Assembly (NCBI RefSeq): GCF_021606685.1
Contig: NZ_WKCB01000012.1
Location: forward strand, 1 to 64,000
DNA from: Pseudomonas syringae
GTDB lineage: Bacteria; Pseudomonadota; Gammaproteobacteria; Pseudomonadales; Pseudomonadaceae
DNA length: 64,000 bases
Direction: 5' to 3'
Program-made: the position numbers and the translations under genes
Notes under the pieces: generated by a model
Seen by the model: the letters and a program-made list of their open reading frames with translations, nothing else
Told to the model about the DNA's origin: nothing
The model's database searches: none
Shown here: piece by piece, positions 37,609 through 49,156 of the stretch
How positions within the stretch are numbered: the first letter of the stretch is position 1
How the letters are laid out: every line of letters begins with the position of its first letter

Positions 37609-37698
37609 CTATCGGGGGCAAGCCCCCTCCCACATTTTGACCGCATTCCTACATTAGAAACACGGTCACCTGTGGGAGGGGGCTTGCCCCCGATGGCG
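37609..37698. repeat. REPIN, family B
   Basis: Inverted arms atcgggggcaagccccctcc and ggagggggcttgcccccgat flank a ~35-base centre, between glpD and glpR. Confidence 0.9.
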
Positions 37699-37710
37699 GT
37701 AGTGCAGTCG

Positions 37711-38466
37711 CTAAACCACTTCCAGCCGAACCTTATGCTCATTCAACAACTGCACCAGCGCCGGCACCGGCTGCTGATCGGTCACCAAACAGTCCACCAA
37801 ACTGATCGGCCCCAGGCGAATCATGGCGTTGCGCCCGAATTTGCTTGAGTCCGCCGCCAGGATCACCTGGCGTGCATTGGCAATAATCGCCTGGGAAACC
37901 CGCACCTCCTGGTAATCGAAGTCGAGCAAACTGCCGTCTTCGTCGATGCCGCTGATGCCCACCAGGGCGAAGTCGACCTTGAACTGGTTGATAAAGTCGA
38001 CGCTCGCCTGGCCCACCACACCGCCGTCCCGGCGTACGTTACCGCCGGTCAGCAAGACATCAAAGTCGTCCTTGGCACTGAGCATGGTGGCGACGTTGAG
38101 GTTGTTGGTGATGATTTTCAGGTGGTTGTGGTTGAGCAGCGCGCGGGCGATGGATTCGGTGGTAGTACCGATATTGATGAACAGCGAGGCGTGATCGGGG
38201 ATTTGCGCGGCGATGGCTTCGCCGATGCGCTGTTTCTCGTCGCGCATCTGGTCGGCACGCATGGCGTACGCGGTGTTTTCGACACTGGAGTCATAGGCCG
38301 CGCCGCCGTGGTAGCGGCGCAGCAGATTGGCGTCCGCCAGCTGGTTGATATCGCGGCGGATGGTTTGCGGGGTGACAACGAAGAGCTGCGCCATTTCCTC
38401 GATACTGACGTAGCCGCGTTCGCGGACCAGTTCGAGGATTTGTTGCTGGCGGGGAGGCAGATTCAT
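37711..38466 (-). CDS. glpR: DeoR-family glycerol-3-phosphate regulon repressor
   Basis: A 251-residue DeoR-type repressor. The N-terminal HTH is seen in [39 protein letters not shown], followed by the sugar-phosphate-binding domain ([41 protein letters not shown]). It represses glp genes until glycerol-3-phosphate binds. It lies downstream of glpK on the same strand, 83 bases apart. Confidence 0.93.
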   Translation of the reverse strand: MNLPPRQQQILELVRERGYVSIEEMAQLFVVTPQTIRRDINQLADANLLRRYHGGAAYDSSVENTAYAMRADQMRDEKQRIGEAIAAQIPDHASLFINIGTTTESIARALLNHNHLKIITNNLNVATMLSAKDDFDVLLTGGNVRRDGGVVGQASVDFINQFKVDFALVGISGIDEDGSLLDFDYQEVRVSQAIIANARQVILAADSSKFGRNAMIRLGPISLVDCLVTDQQPVPALVQLLNEHKVRLEVV

Positions 38467-38549
38467 GGGGCGTCCTTTGGGCTGCCGTACAAAAGTGGCC
38501 CATGATGACGCAGGAATCTGCTCCCTGCCAGTTACAACCCGACGTTGGC

Positions 38550-40986
<2,437 letters not shown>

Positions 40987-41111
40987 GGAAAACCTCAATT
41001 GTTGTTCTTGTCTGGCGATTGGCCTCAACGGGCCATGCGCGATTTTCACCGTGACGCAGATCCCCATCTGCGACACGGCTTACTGCTCGATTACTGTAGT
41101 TCTATTCCTAC

Positions 41112-41134
41112 AGTATTCGGAAACGAAAAAATAT
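41112..41134. promoter_or_regulatory. Candidate GlpR operator of glpF
   Basis: attcgg and cgaaaaaat form an imperfect inverted repeat around the central cgg-aaa-cg, resembling half-sites of the GlpR operator. It is about 130 bases upstream of glpF. The rest of 40987-41312 is promoter and leader sequence with nothing else recognised. Confidence 0.4.
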
Positions 41135-41312
41135 AGACAAGAATCACGGCTGTCAAAGGTCGAAAGTGAACTGCCGGTCACTTTCTAACTATTGGTCTGG
41201 TGAATGATCACACTTGCGCCGCTGCCTGTGTGGCGGGAGAGGGGGCGTACTAGAGCGTTTTGCGCGGGCTTGGCCTAGAATTGGCCGTCCGTTTGCCACG
41301 CCCGGAGAGGCC

Positions 41313-41783
41313 ATGACCCCCGCTTTGGATTTGTTGAAAAAAGTTCGCGCCGAACATCGCATCCACAGTTACGAGCACGACCCCAAGGCGGCCTCGTATG
41401 GCCTGGAGGCCGCGGAAAAATTGAGCCTCGACCCGGCGCAGGTGTTCAAGACCTTGTTGGCCAGCAGTGAAAAGGGTGAATTATTGGTGGCGGTGGTGCC
41501 GGTCGTCGGAAGTCTGGACCTCAAGGCCCTGGCTCAAGCGGCCGGCGTGAAAAAAGTCGAGATGGCCGACCCGGCAGCGGCGCAGCGTTCCACCGGTTAC
41601 CTGCTGGGCGGTATCAGCCCCTTGGGGCAGAAGAAGCGTCTGCGCACGTTTATCGATGTGACGGCCCAACCGTTCGCGACGATTTTTGTGAGTGCCGGCA
41701 GGAGGGGCCTGGAAGTGGAGCTGCCGGCGGCGGTGCTGGCGGAGCATACCCAGGCCAAATTCGCGCCGATTGGCCGGGCCTGA
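41313..41783 (+). CDS. ybaK: Cys-tRNA(Pro)/Cys-tRNA(Cys) deacylase, YbaK/EbsC type
   Basis: A 156-residue editing enzyme that removes cysteine mischarged on tRNA-Pro. Motifs: [22 protein letters not shown] (catalytic Lys), [35 protein letters not shown] (the GGxSPxG signature) and [14 protein letters not shown]. ggagagg precedes the ATG at 41313; the 33-codon extension upstream is rejected. It is alone in its orientation, followed by a REPIN. Confidence 0.92.
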   Translation: MTPALDLLKKVRAEHRIHSYEHDPKAASYGLEAAEKLSLDPAQVFKTLLASSEKGELLVAVVPVVGSLDLKALAQAAGVKKVEMADPAAAQRSTGYLLGGISPLGQKKRLRTFIDVTAQPFATIFVSAGRRGLEVELPAAVLAEHTQAKFAPIGRA

Positions 41784-41807
41784 CATCGACTTTGAAATGC
41801 ATGAGCC

Positions 41808-41904
41808 CCAATGTAGGAGGGGGCTTGCCCCCGATGGCGGTGTATCAGTCAGCTTATCTCTAACTGACCCAGCGCTATCGGGGGCAAGCCCCCTCCCACA
41901 TTGG
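41808..41904. repeat. REPIN, family B
   Basis: ccaatgtaggagggggcttg and caagccccctcccacattgg form the inverted arms (one base differs). It lies between ybaK and the convergent ABC gene. Confidence 0.9.
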
Positions 41905-41924
41905 TTCTTTGTGTTTTCAGATAA

Positions 41925-43034
41925 TCAGTTGGCCGGGCTGTAGCGGCGCACGCCGGATTCGGCCTGAGGAATTTGCGCGGCAGTACTGCCGCAGGCCTGG
42001 AACAGGACTAAATGCTCGGCGGCCACACGAATCCCCACGTCCGCGCCCACTTGATGGTCGGCATGGCTGGGGAAAATCGACTCCAGCTGCGCGCCCGTCG
42101 GCAGTTGCAGGCGGTACAGGGTCGAGGCGCCAAGGAAAGTCTTGCCGACGATCCGCGCTTTGAGCGCGCTGTCCGGCGCGTAGACGATGTCATCCGGGCG
42201 TAGCAGCACATCCACCGCGCCACCCGTTGGCCAGGTGTAGGCGCGGTTGCCGCGCAGGTCGCCCAGCTCGGTATGCACCGACTCCGGTGAACTCAGTTGA
42301 CCACGGATGAAGTAGCCCTGGCCGATAAAGCTGGCGACGTAAGGCGTCTGCGGTTCGTGGTAAAGGTTGTAGGGCGTGTCCCACTGCTCAAGCCGACCTT
42401 CCTTGAAAACACCGACCTGATCGCTCACGGCGAACGCTTCTTCCTGGTCATGGGTGACCAGAATCGCACTGGTGCCGCGAGCCTTGAGGATGTCGCGCAC
42501 CTCGTGGCTGAGCTTGCGGCGCAGTTCGCCGTCAAGGTTGGAGAACGGCTCATCCAGCAACAGCAACTGGGGCTCGGGCGCCAGAGCACGAGCCAGGGCG
42601 ACGCGTTGCTGCTGGCCGCCGGAAAGCTCGTGGGGGAAGCGCTTGCCCAGGTTCTTGAGGTTGACCAGCTCCAGCAGCTCGGCGACCACGCGATCCTTTT
42701 GCGGATGCTTGCGGATACCGAATGCGATGTTGTCGGCCACACTCAGGTGGGGAAATAGCGCGTAGTCCTGGAACACCATGCCGATCCGACGTTTCTCCGG
42801 GGCCAGGGTGAAACCGGCGCTGGAGATGACTTCACCGGCCAGGCTGATTTCGCCTTCATGCACCGGCTCAAACCCGGCGATCGCGCGCAGGGTGGTGGTT
42901 TTACCGCAGCCCGAGGAGCCCAGCAGGCAACCGATGTCGCCGGCATTGAGGTGCAGGTTGAGGTTCTGTACCACCCGTTGATCTTGATAGCCGCATGCCA
43001 GATTGCGCAGGTTCAGCAGTAATGGCTGGCTCAT
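41925..43034 (-). CDS. ABC transporter ATP-binding protein (FbpC/PotA-like), orphan
   Basis: A 369-residue ABC ATPase: Walker [11 protein letters not shown], signature [15 protein letters not shown], Walker [13 protein letters not shown], switch His in VTHDQEE, then a C-terminal TOBE-like regulatory region (~240-350, [15 protein letters not shown]). The class imports iron(III), polyamines or similar ligands. No permease or binding protein is adjacent. It overlaps the argF stop by 4 bases (ATGA), so it is translated with argF, which could hint at a link to arginine or polyamine metabolism. Confidence 0.82.
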   Translation of the reverse strand: MSQPLLLNLRNLACGYQDQRVVQNLNLHLNAGDIGCLLGSSGCGKTTTLRAIAGFEPVHEGEISLAGEVISSAGFTLAPEKRRIGMVFQDYALFPHLSVADNIAFGIRKHPQKDRVVAELLELVNLKNLGKRFPHELSGGQQQRVALARALAPEPQLLLLDEPFSNLDGELRRKLSHEVRDILKARGTSAILVTHDQEEAFAVSDQVGVFKEGRLEQWDTPYNLYHEPQTPYVASFIGQGYFIRGQLSSPESVHTELGDLRGNRAYTWPTGGAVDVLLRPDDIVYAPDSALKARIVGKTFLGASTLYRLQLPTGAQLESIFPSHADHQVGADVGIRVAAEHLVLFQACGSTAAQIPQAESGVRRYSPAN

Positions 43035-43954
43035 GCGTGGTGGTACGCCGGCTCGACCAGGAATTCCAGCAGGGCCTTTTGTGCGTGCAGACGGTTTTCC
43101 GCCTGGTCCCAGGCTACGGAGCGTGGGTCGTCGAGCAGGTCGAGGCTGATTTCTTCGCCACGGTGGGCCGGCAGGCAGTGCATGAACAGCACGTCCGGTG
43201 CGGCCGTGTCGAGCAGGGCACGGGTGACCTGGTAGGGCGCAAACAGGGCCAGGCGCTTGGCGGTTTCGTCTTCCTGGCCCATGGAGGTCCAGACGTCGGT
43301 ACTGACCAGGTGAGCGCCGATCACGGCGTCACGCGGGTCGCGCACCAGCGTCACACGGTCACCGGCTTGTTCGAGGAAGCGCGCGTCGGGCTCATAGCCT
43401 TCCGGGCATGCGATGCGCAGTTGGAAGTCGAACTGGATCGCCGCTTCTATATAGCTGTTGCACATGTTGTTGCCGTCGCCGATCCAGGCCACGGTCTTGC
43501 CCTGGATCGAACCACGGTGCTCCAGGAAGGTTTGCATGTCGGCCAGCAACTGGCAGGGGTGCAGGTCATCGGACAGGCCGTTGATCACCGGCACGCGCGA
43601 GTTGGCGGAAAATTCGGTGAGGATGCTGTGGGCAAAGGTGCGGATCATCACTGCGTCGAGCATGCGCGACATCACAATGGCGCAGTCGCTGATCGGCTCG
43701 CCACGGCCCAGTTGGGTGTCGCGCGGTGACAGGAAGATGGCCTGGCCACCCAGTTGAATCATGCCGGCTTCGAAGGACAGACGCGTGCGGGTCGACGACT
43801 TCTCGAAAATCATCCCGAGTACGCGGTTTTTCAAAGGCTCGAACAGTACGCCGCGGTTACGCAGGTCTTTAAGCTCAATGCCTCGACGGATCACGCTGAC
43901 CAGCTCTTGGGGCGTGCAATCCATCAGGGAGAGAAAGTGCCTTGCGCTCATCAT
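43031..43954 (-). CDS. argF: Ornithine carbamoyltransferase
   Basis: A 307-residue anabolic enzyme making citrulline from ornithine and carbamoyl phosphate. Motifs: carbamoyl-phosphate site [24 protein letters not shown], and the ornithine-binding [16 protein letters not shown] precedes two adjacent ATGs (43954 and 43951); either may be used. Its product feeds argG, which is about 9 kb away. ArgR-type control is suggested by a half-site upstream. Confidence 0.95.
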   Translation of the reverse strand: MMSARHFLSLMDCTPQELVSVIRRGIELKDLRNRGVLFEPLKNRVLGMIFEKSSTRTRLSFEAGMIQLGGQAIFLSPRDTQLGRGEPISDCAIVMSRMLDAVMIRTFAHSILTEFSANSRVPVINGLSDDLHPCQLLADMQTFLEHRGSIQGKTVAWIGDGNNMCNSYIEAAIQFDFQLRIACPEGYEPDARFLEQAGDRVTLVRDPRDAVIGAHLVSTDVWTSMGQEDETAKRLALFAPYQVTRALLDTAAPDVLFMHCLPAHRGEEISLDLLDDPRSVAWDQAENRLHAQKALLEFLVEPAYHHA

Positions 43955-44077
43955 TAACTACCTTTTTGCAACAGACCGCAGATACTCAAAGCCTTGTTTA
44001 TTGTGACAACGGGCGAGACCTGCGGCGAAAGCCGCACGGGGCGACGAAATAGGGGAAGGCGCGATCTTATAATTAAA

Positions 44078-44093
44078 TGTCGCGTCTTACCAA
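44078..44093 (+). promoter_or_regulatory. Candidate ArgR half-site upstream of argF
   Basis: tgtcgc, eight bases, then aa matches the Pseudomonas ArgR half-site TGTCGC-N8-AA. It overlaps a -10-like tataag on the argF strand. A weaker copy (TGTCAC-N8-AG on the minus strand) lies near 43990-44008. The remaining 44094-44386 of this gap shows no gene. Confidence 0.5.
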
Positions 44094-44386
44094 TAGGGCT
44101 ACGGTTTTTAAGGGCGTTCAAGCAGGGCGCCAAAGCGCTTTTGAAGACGATTTCCTGACAGCAGCGGGCCATTTGTACACTGGCGTTGCAACCTTTTGCA
44201 ATGCGCGGGGGCGGGGCCAGGCCAGGTTATGTCGGTTTCAGCGGCTGCACGTGAAGTTTCTGAAACATTTGCTCACGCTTGGCCATGGCCTGGCCTGATG
44301 CCCGTCGATTCACGGGGCGAACGTTACTGGTGCCCGAGCGGGTCGCGGCCCATAGTGAAGTCAAAGCCCCTATAAAGAGACTGGCC

Positions 44387-46495
44387 ATGACCAAGACTCT
44401 CCACCACCGTGCCTGCCATCTGTGTGAAGCCATCTGCGGCCTGACCCTGGAAACCACCCAAGCCGACGACGGCAGCCTGGCGATCACCTCGATCAAGGGC
44501 GATACGCTGGATACTTTCAGTCGCGGGCATATCTGCCCCAAGGCCGTGGCCCTGCAGGACATCCAGAATGACCCGGACCGCCTGCACCAGCCCATGTTGC
44601 GTGTGGGCAGCGAATGGCAGCCGATTGCGTGGGAAGACGCCTTTGCGCTGGTAGCCGAACGCCTGTCGGGCATTCAGGCGCGCCATGGGCAGAATGCGGT
44701 GGCGGTGTATCAGGGCAACCCCAGCGTGCACAATTATGGGCTGATGACCCACAGCAACTACTTTCTCGGCCAGCTCAAGACGCGCAACCGGTTCTCCGCC
44801 ACGTCGGTGGACCAGTTGCCCCATCACCTCACCAGCCACCTGATGTACGGGCACGGGATGTTGCTGCCGATCCCGGACATCGACCACACCGACTTCATGC
44901 TGATCCTGGGGGGTAACCCGTTGGCGTCCAACGGCAGCATCATGACCGTGCCCGACGTGGAGAAGCGCCTCAAGGCCATCCAGGCGCGGGGCGGCAAAGT
45001 GGTGGTGGTCGACCCACGGCGCAGCGAGACGGCGGCGATGGCCGATCAGCATCTGTTCGTGCGGCCCGGTGGCGATGCGGCGCTGTTGTTCGGCGTGCTA
45101 AACACCTTGTTTGCCGAGCACCTGACCCGCGACAGCCACTTGCCGATCGAGGGCCTGGACGATGTGCGCGCGGCGATTGCCGGGTTTACCGCCGACGCCA
45201 TGAGCCGCCAGTGTGCAGTGCCCGCCGAGCAGATCCGCCAGCTGGCGCGGGACTTTGCCGCCGCTGACAAGGCCGTGTGTTATGGGCGCATGGGCGTCTC
45301 GACCCAGGCGTTCGGTACCTTGTGTCATTGGTTGGTGCAGCTGATCAACCTGGTGACCGGCAACCTCGACCGCGTCGGTGGCGCGGTGTGCACTACACCG
45401 GCGGTAGACCTGGTGGCGTCTACCGGCGGCGGGCATTTCAATCGCTGGCAGAGCCGGGTTTCGGCGCGCCCGGAATACGGTGGCGAGTTACCGGTGTCGG
45501 CGTTGGCCGAAGAAATGCTCACCGCAGGCGAGGGGCAGATCCGCGCCTTGGTGACGGTGGCGGGCAACCCGGTGTTGTCGACGCCCAATGGTCGCCAGTT
45601 GGAACAGGCGCTGGACGGGCTGGAGTTCATGGTCAGCATCGACCTGTATATCAACGAGACGACGCGATACGCCGACCTGATTCTGCCGTCTACTTCTGCC
45701 TTGGAAAACGATCACTACGACACTACGTTCAACATGTTCGCGGTGCGCAACGTGACGCGTTTCAACCGCGCAATCCTGCCCAAGCCCGCTGGGGCGCTGC
45801 ACGACTGGGAGATTTTCGTCGGTCTGGCCAAGGCGTTTGCCGCTCAGACCGGCGCCGCGCTCAAACCGACCCTGCCTCCGGCGCAGATGATCGACTTGGG
45901 GCTGCGCGCGGGTGTGTACGGTGATGCGTCCGCGCATAAGCTGTCGGTCGAGAGGCTCGCGGATCACCCGCATGGCATGGACCTGGGACCGCTCAGGCCC
46001 AACTTGGCTGCCCGTTTGAAAACCGCAGACGGCAAAGTGCAGGCCGCACCGGCGGTGATCCTCGCGGACTTGGCACGGTTTGCCGCGCAGCCCTTGCCGG
46101 TGGCCGACGAACTGCTGTTGATCGGCCGTCGTCATGTGCGCAGCAATAATTCCTGGATGCATAACTATCACCGGTTGGTGAAGGGCAAGCCGAGGCACCA
46201 GTTGCTGATGCATCCCGACGACCTGAGCCACCGGCAGTTGAGCGATGGCCAGCGGGTGCGCGTGAGTTCACGTATCGGCATGATCGAGGTGGAGGTGGTG
46301 GCCAGCCTGGACATGATGCCTGGCGTAGTCAGCCTGCCGCATGGCTGGGGGCACGGCCGCCCGGGGGTGCAGATGGCTATTGCCAGCGGGCAGCCGGGCG
46401 CGAGCGCGAATGACTTGACCGACGAGCGGCAGTTGGACGAATTGTCGGGCAACGCGGCGTTGAATGGGGTGCCGGTGCAGGTGGCGGCTGCGTAA
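44387..46495 (+). CDS. Molybdopterin-dependent oxidoreductase, formate-dehydrogenase-like
   Basis: A 702-residue single-subunit member of the DMSO-reductase superfamily. An N-terminal [4Fe-4S] site has Cys10, Cys13, Cys17 and Cys50 (CHLCEAIC...GHICPK). Mo-bisMGD-binding regions follow: GNPSVHNYGLM, ILGGNPLASNGS, VVVDPRRSETA, VTVAGNPVLSTPNG, and a C-terminal dinucleotide-binding domain (RVSSRIGMIEVEV, SLPHGWGHG). There is no Tat signal, so it is cytoplasmic; the substrate is unknown and no electron-transfer partner is adjacent. aagaga lies before the ATG at 44387. Confidence 0.85.
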   Translation: MTKTLHHRACHLCEAICGLTLETTQADDGSLAITSIKGDTLDTFSRGHICPKAVALQDIQNDPDRLHQPMLRVGSEWQPIAWEDAFALVAERLSGIQARHGQNAVAVYQGNPSVHNYGLMTHSNYFLGQLKTRNRFSATSVDQLPHHLTSHLMYGHGMLLPIPDIDHTDFMLILGGNPLASNGSIMTVPDVEKRLKAIQARGGKVVVVDPRRSETAAMADQHLFVRPGGDAALLFGVLNTLFAEHLTRDSHLPIEGLDDVRAAIAGFTADAMSRQCAVPAEQIRQLARDFAAADKAVCYGRMGVSTQAFGTLCHWLVQLINLVTGNLDRVGGAVCTTPAVDLVASTGGGHFNRWQSRVSARPEYGGELPVSALAEEMLTAGEGQIRALVTVAGNPVLSTPNGRQLEQALDGLEFMVSIDLYINETTRYADLILPSTSALENDHYDTTFNMFAVRNVTRFNRAILPKPAGALHDWEIFVGLAKAFAAQTGAALKPTLPPAQMIDLGLRAGVYGDASAHKLSVERLADHPHGMDLGPLRPNLAARLKTADGKVQAAPAVILADLARFAAQPLPVADELLLIGRRHVRSNNSWMHNYHRLVKGKPRHQLLMHPDDLSHRQLSDGQRVRVSSRIGMIEVEVVASLDMMPGVVSLPHGWGHGRPGVQMAIASGQPGASANDLTDERQLDELSGNAALNGVPVQVAAA

Positions 46496-46581
46496 GGTGC
46501 CCGAGCACCACGCTGGGATTTTGCGTTACAATGCGCCACCGTGCCGACCTGTGAGTCGCAAAGTTCCAGCCGAGGTGTTCC

Positions 46582-46920
46582 ATGGATATCATCGAAACGA
46601 TCAAAGAGCAGATTGCCAACAACACCATTCTGCTTTACATGAAGGGCGCTCCGAATGCTCCTCAGTGCGGTTTCTCCGCGAAGGCGTCCCAGGCCATCAT
46701 GGCGTGCGGCGAGAAATTCGCTTATGTGGATATCCTGCAAAACCCGGAAATCCGCGCCAACCTGCCCAAGTACGCCAACTGGCCTACTTTCCCACAACTG
46801 TGGGTGGCCGGTGAGCTGGTCGGCGGTAGCGACATCATCACTGAAATGGCAGCTGATGGTTCGTTGCAAGCGCTGATCAAAGACGCAGCGGCCAACGCGG
46901 CAGCCAAGACTGACGCGTAA
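46582..46920 (+). CDS. grxD: Monothiol glutaredoxin GrxD
   Basis: A 112-residue CGFS-type glutaredoxin (Cys29 in APQCGFSAKA) with glutathione-binding WPTFPQLWV and GGSDI. These proteins carry a glutathione-ligated [2Fe-2S] cluster and deliver Fe-S clusters. cgaggtg precedes the ATG and a strong terminator follows. It is next to bacterioferritin and bfd, forming an iron-handling neighbourhood. Confidence 0.95.
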   Translation: MDIIETIKEQIANNTILLYMKGAPNAPQCGFSAKASQAIMACGEKFAYVDILQNPEIRANLPKYANWPTFPQLWVAGELVGGSDIITEMAADGSLQALIKDAAANAAAKTDA

Positions 46921-46934
46921 TTCGCTTGCAATAA

Positions 46935-46969
46935 AAAGCCCCGCTTCTCCAAGAGAGCGGGGCTTTTTT
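46935..46969 (+). terminator. Rho-independent terminator of grxD
   Basis: aagccccgct and agcggggctt form a ten-base stem, with a T run after it. The A run before the stem may also serve the convergent bacterioferritin gene. Confidence 0.9.
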
Positions 46970-46987
46970 GTACCTGTCGCCTAAGGG

Positions 46988-47458
46988 TTATTCACCCATT
47001 TGCGATTGCAGGTAGTTCTCCAGGCTGACCTTGTCGATCAAGCCAAGCTGGGTTTCCAGCCAGTCGATATGCTCTTCCTGATCTTCCAGGATATCTTCCA
47101 ACAGCTCACGGCTGCCGAAGTCGCCCTTGGTTTCGCAGTGAGCAATGGCGGCCTTGAGGTCACTGTGGCTCTTGCGTTCAAAGCCCAGGTCGCTGCTGAT
47201 CATTTCCTGGGTGTGCTCGCCGATGTTCAGCTTGCCCAGGTCCTGTACGTTCGGCAGGCCTTCCAGGAACAGGATGCGCTTGATCAGCGCGTCCGCGTCT
47301 TTCATGGCTTTGATGGATTCTTTGTATTCACGCTTGCCGAGCTTTTCCAGGCCCCAATCGTCGTACATGCGCGCATGCAGAAAGTACTGATTGATCGCGA
47401 CCAGTTCATTGGCAAGGATTTTGTTGAGTTGCTGGATGACTGAGATGTCGCCTTTCAT
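46988..47458 (-). CDS. bfr: Bacterioferritin with intact haem Met but altered ferroxidase ligands
   Basis: A 156-residue ferritin-like subunit. Aligned by eye to E. coli Bfr without gaps, Glu18, haem-ligand Met52, Glu94 and His130 are kept, but Glu51, His54 and Glu127 are replaced by Ala51, Asp54 and Gln127 ([15 protein letters not shown]). Such a subunit would hold haem yet lack di-iron oxidase activity. It resembles the haem subunit of two-subunit bacterioferritins, in which the partner supplies ferroxidase activity. Bfd, the ferredoxin that releases its iron, is encoded just upstream. Confidence 0.85.
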   Translation of the reverse strand: MKGDISVIQQLNKILANELVAINQYFLHARMYDDWGLEKLGKREYKESIKAMKDADALIKRILFLEGLPNVQDLGKLNIGEHTQEMISSDLGFERKSHSDLKAAIAHCETKGDFGSRELLEDILEDQEEHIDWLETQLGLIDKVSLENYLQSQMGE

Positions 47459-47614
47459 GACTGGGGTCCTGCCCTGTAATAGCTGTATATAGGCGGAGTT
47501 TGAGCGGCGAATTCTCTAGTGTCAAACCTAAGTTATTGAATAATAAATGAAAATTAATCGGAATAAGAATGTTTGTGTTCCGCGTCTTGGCGCTAACTAA
47601 TTGAATTACGGGCA

Positions 47615-47643
47615 TAAAAAAACCGGACACTAAGTCCGGTTCT
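47615..47643 (-). terminator. Rho-independent terminator of bfd
   Basis: On the minus strand aaccggactt pairs with gtccggtt around a short loop, then a run of T. It lies 16 bases after the bfd stop. Confidence 0.85.
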
Positions 47644-47658
47644 TTAAAACACGCCAAT

Positions 47659-47877
47659 TTAAGCGTGTGTAAATTCTGCTGAGTAGGGGAGCGCGGCCTG
47701 GGCTGTCTGCAGCTGCGTCAGGGTTTCCCGTACCACTTGCTTGGCGAGGCAGGCACATTTACCACACTGGCTGGCAACGCCGGTGGTTTCGCGCACTTCC
47801 TTGTAGCTGCAGCAACCTTCATAGATTGCTTCGCGGATTTGTCCGTCGGTGACGCCAGTACAGAGGCACACATACAT
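47659..47877 (-). CDS. bfd: Bacterioferritin-associated ferredoxin
   Basis: A 72-residue [2Fe-2S] ferredoxin with Cys4, Cys6, Cys38 and Cys41 (MYVCLCTGVT...SQCGKCACLAKQ). It reduces the haem of bacterioferritin to release stored iron when iron is scarce. A Fur-box-like sequence lies about 55-70 bases upstream, and a terminator separates it from bfr. Confidence 0.95.
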   Translation of the reverse strand: MYVCLCTGVTDGQIREAIYEGCCSYKEVRETTGVASQCGKCACLAKQVVRETLTQLQTAQAALPYSAEFTHA

Positions 47878-47930
47878 AAGGGAGAACCGTCGCGGGTTAA
47901 GGCTTGAGTGCGTTGGATCTTAATGTTAAC

Positions 47931-47949
47931 GAGAATGATTGTCAAAGTA
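47931..47949. promoter_or_regulatory. Candidate Fur box of bfd
   Basis: gagaatgattgtca matches the left two-thirds of the Fur consensus (GATAATGATTATCA) at 12 of 14 positions. Iron repression of bfd is known in pseudomonads. Confidence 0.65.
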
Positions 47950-48120
47950 GATTCGTAGGGCATTCACCTTCAGGGCCCTCCCACTGACGAACGGTTTTTT
48001 CAGTGTATGATGGTCGGTCATCACGAAGCGTGACTGCGTCACAGGGCTGTCGCTTGCGTGCGGCAGACTCAAGGCCGGTCGTTTTACTTCAATCGTCACC
48101 CTTACATCAGGAGATATCCA

Positions 48121-48723
48121 ATGAGCGTACTCGTCGGCAAACAAGCCCCGGATTTCGACGTACCTGCCGTCCTCGGCAATGGCGAAATCGTAGACAGCTT
48201 CAAACTGTCTGAAGCCATCAAAGGCAAATACGGCCTGGTATTCTTCTACCCGCTGGACTTCACCTTCGTCTGCCCTTCGGAGCTGATCGCTCTGGACCAC
48301 CGCATGGACGATTTCAAGGCGCGCAACGTTGAAGTGGTCGCCGTTTCCATCGACTCCCATTTCACCCACAACGCCTGGCGTAACACTGCCATCAATGATG
48401 GCGGCATCGGCAAAGTCAAATACACCATGGCTGCCGACATGAAGCACGACATCGCCAAGGCCTACGACGTTGAGTCTGAAGGCGGCGTGGCGTTCCGTGG
48501 CGCGTTCCTGATCGACGACAAGGGCGTTGTCCGTTCGCAGATCATCAACGACCTGCCGCTGGGCCGTAACATGGAAGAGCTGATCCGTCTGGTCGACGCG
48601 CTGCAATTTCACGAAGAGCACGGCGAAGTCTGCCCTGCCAACTGGAAAAAAGGCGACAAAGGCATGAACGCTTCGCCAGAAGGCGTTGCGGCTTACCTGA
48701 CCGAGAACGCCGGCAAGCTGTAA
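48121..48723 (+). CDS. 2-Cys peroxiredoxin (AhpC/TSA family)
   Basis: A 200-residue typical 2-Cys peroxiredoxin reducing hydrogen peroxide and organic peroxides. The peroxidatic Cys51 is in PLDFTFVCPSE, the resolving Cys171 in GEVCPANW, and Arg in FRGAFLID. caggagat gives a good Shine-Dalgarno for the ATG at 48121. Equivalent of P. aeruginosa PA3529 by position next to bfd and rnt. Strong terminator after it. Confidence 0.93.
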   Translation: MSVLVGKQAPDFDVPAVLGNGEIVDSFKLSEAIKGKYGLVFFYPLDFTFVCPSELIALDHRMDDFKARNVEVVAVSIDSHFTHNAWRNTAINDGGIGKVKYTMAADMKHDIAKAYDVESEGGVAFRGAFLIDDKGVVRSQIINDLPLGRNMEELIRLVDALQFHEEHGEVCPANWKKGDKGMNASPEGVAAYLTENAGKL

Positions 48724-48739
48724 GCCCGCGTCGAGGTAC

Positions 48740-48771
48740 AAAAAAACCGGCCTGAGAAGGCCGGTTTTTTT
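48740..48771 (+). terminator. Rho-independent terminator of the peroxiredoxin gene
   Basis: aaaccggcct and aggccggttt pair around gaga and are followed by T residues. Confidence 0.9.
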
Positions 48772-48842
48772 ATGCGCTGCGTTTGACTCGGAGGCGAGCT
48801 GGCTTGTGGTGGCCAGCTGGTTTTTTTTGGCTAGCGGGCTCT

Positions 48843-49116
48843 TGTGGCGAGCGGGCTTGCCCGCGTTGGGGTGCGAAGCAGCCCCAAAACCTGATACCGC
48901 GGTTCAACAGTTAAACCGTGGCGGCCTTACTGGGGCCGCTACGCAGCCCAACGCGGGCAAGCCCGCTCGCCACAACAAACCTGCTTTTCACAGAGGCCTG
49001 CTAGCCACACCAAGCCTGCTTTTCACAGAGGCCTGCTAGCCACACCAAGCCTGCTTTTCACAGAGGCCTGCTAGCCACACCAAGCCTGCTTTTCACAGAG
49101 GCCTGCTTGCCACAAC
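48843..49116. repeat. REPIN family A followed by a four-copy 35-base tandem array
   Basis: Inverted REP arms fill 48843-48973. They lead into four tandem 35-base copies: 48977-49011, 49012-49046, 49047-49081 and 49082-49116. Copies 2 and 3 are identical, copy 1 differs at one base, and copy 4 has small changes at its end. Each copy is itself two 17-18 base units (aagcctgcttttcacag plus aggcctgctagccacacc) related to the REP end. Degenerate units continue to about 49143. This accounts for nearly all of the intergenic stretch. Confidence 0.9.
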
Positions 49117-49156
49117 AAGCCAGCTAGCCACAGAAGCCCGCTTGTTCGGGCCAGTA

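Noticed and set aside
37433..37633. Extended glpD start with 67 extra residues
   Set aside because: Would include the operator and part of a REPIN, and homologues start at the GGIN dinucleotide-fold region shortly after 37432.
48977..49116. CRISPR array
   Set aside because: The copies are head-to-tail without unique spacers and derive from a REP element. There are no cas genes.
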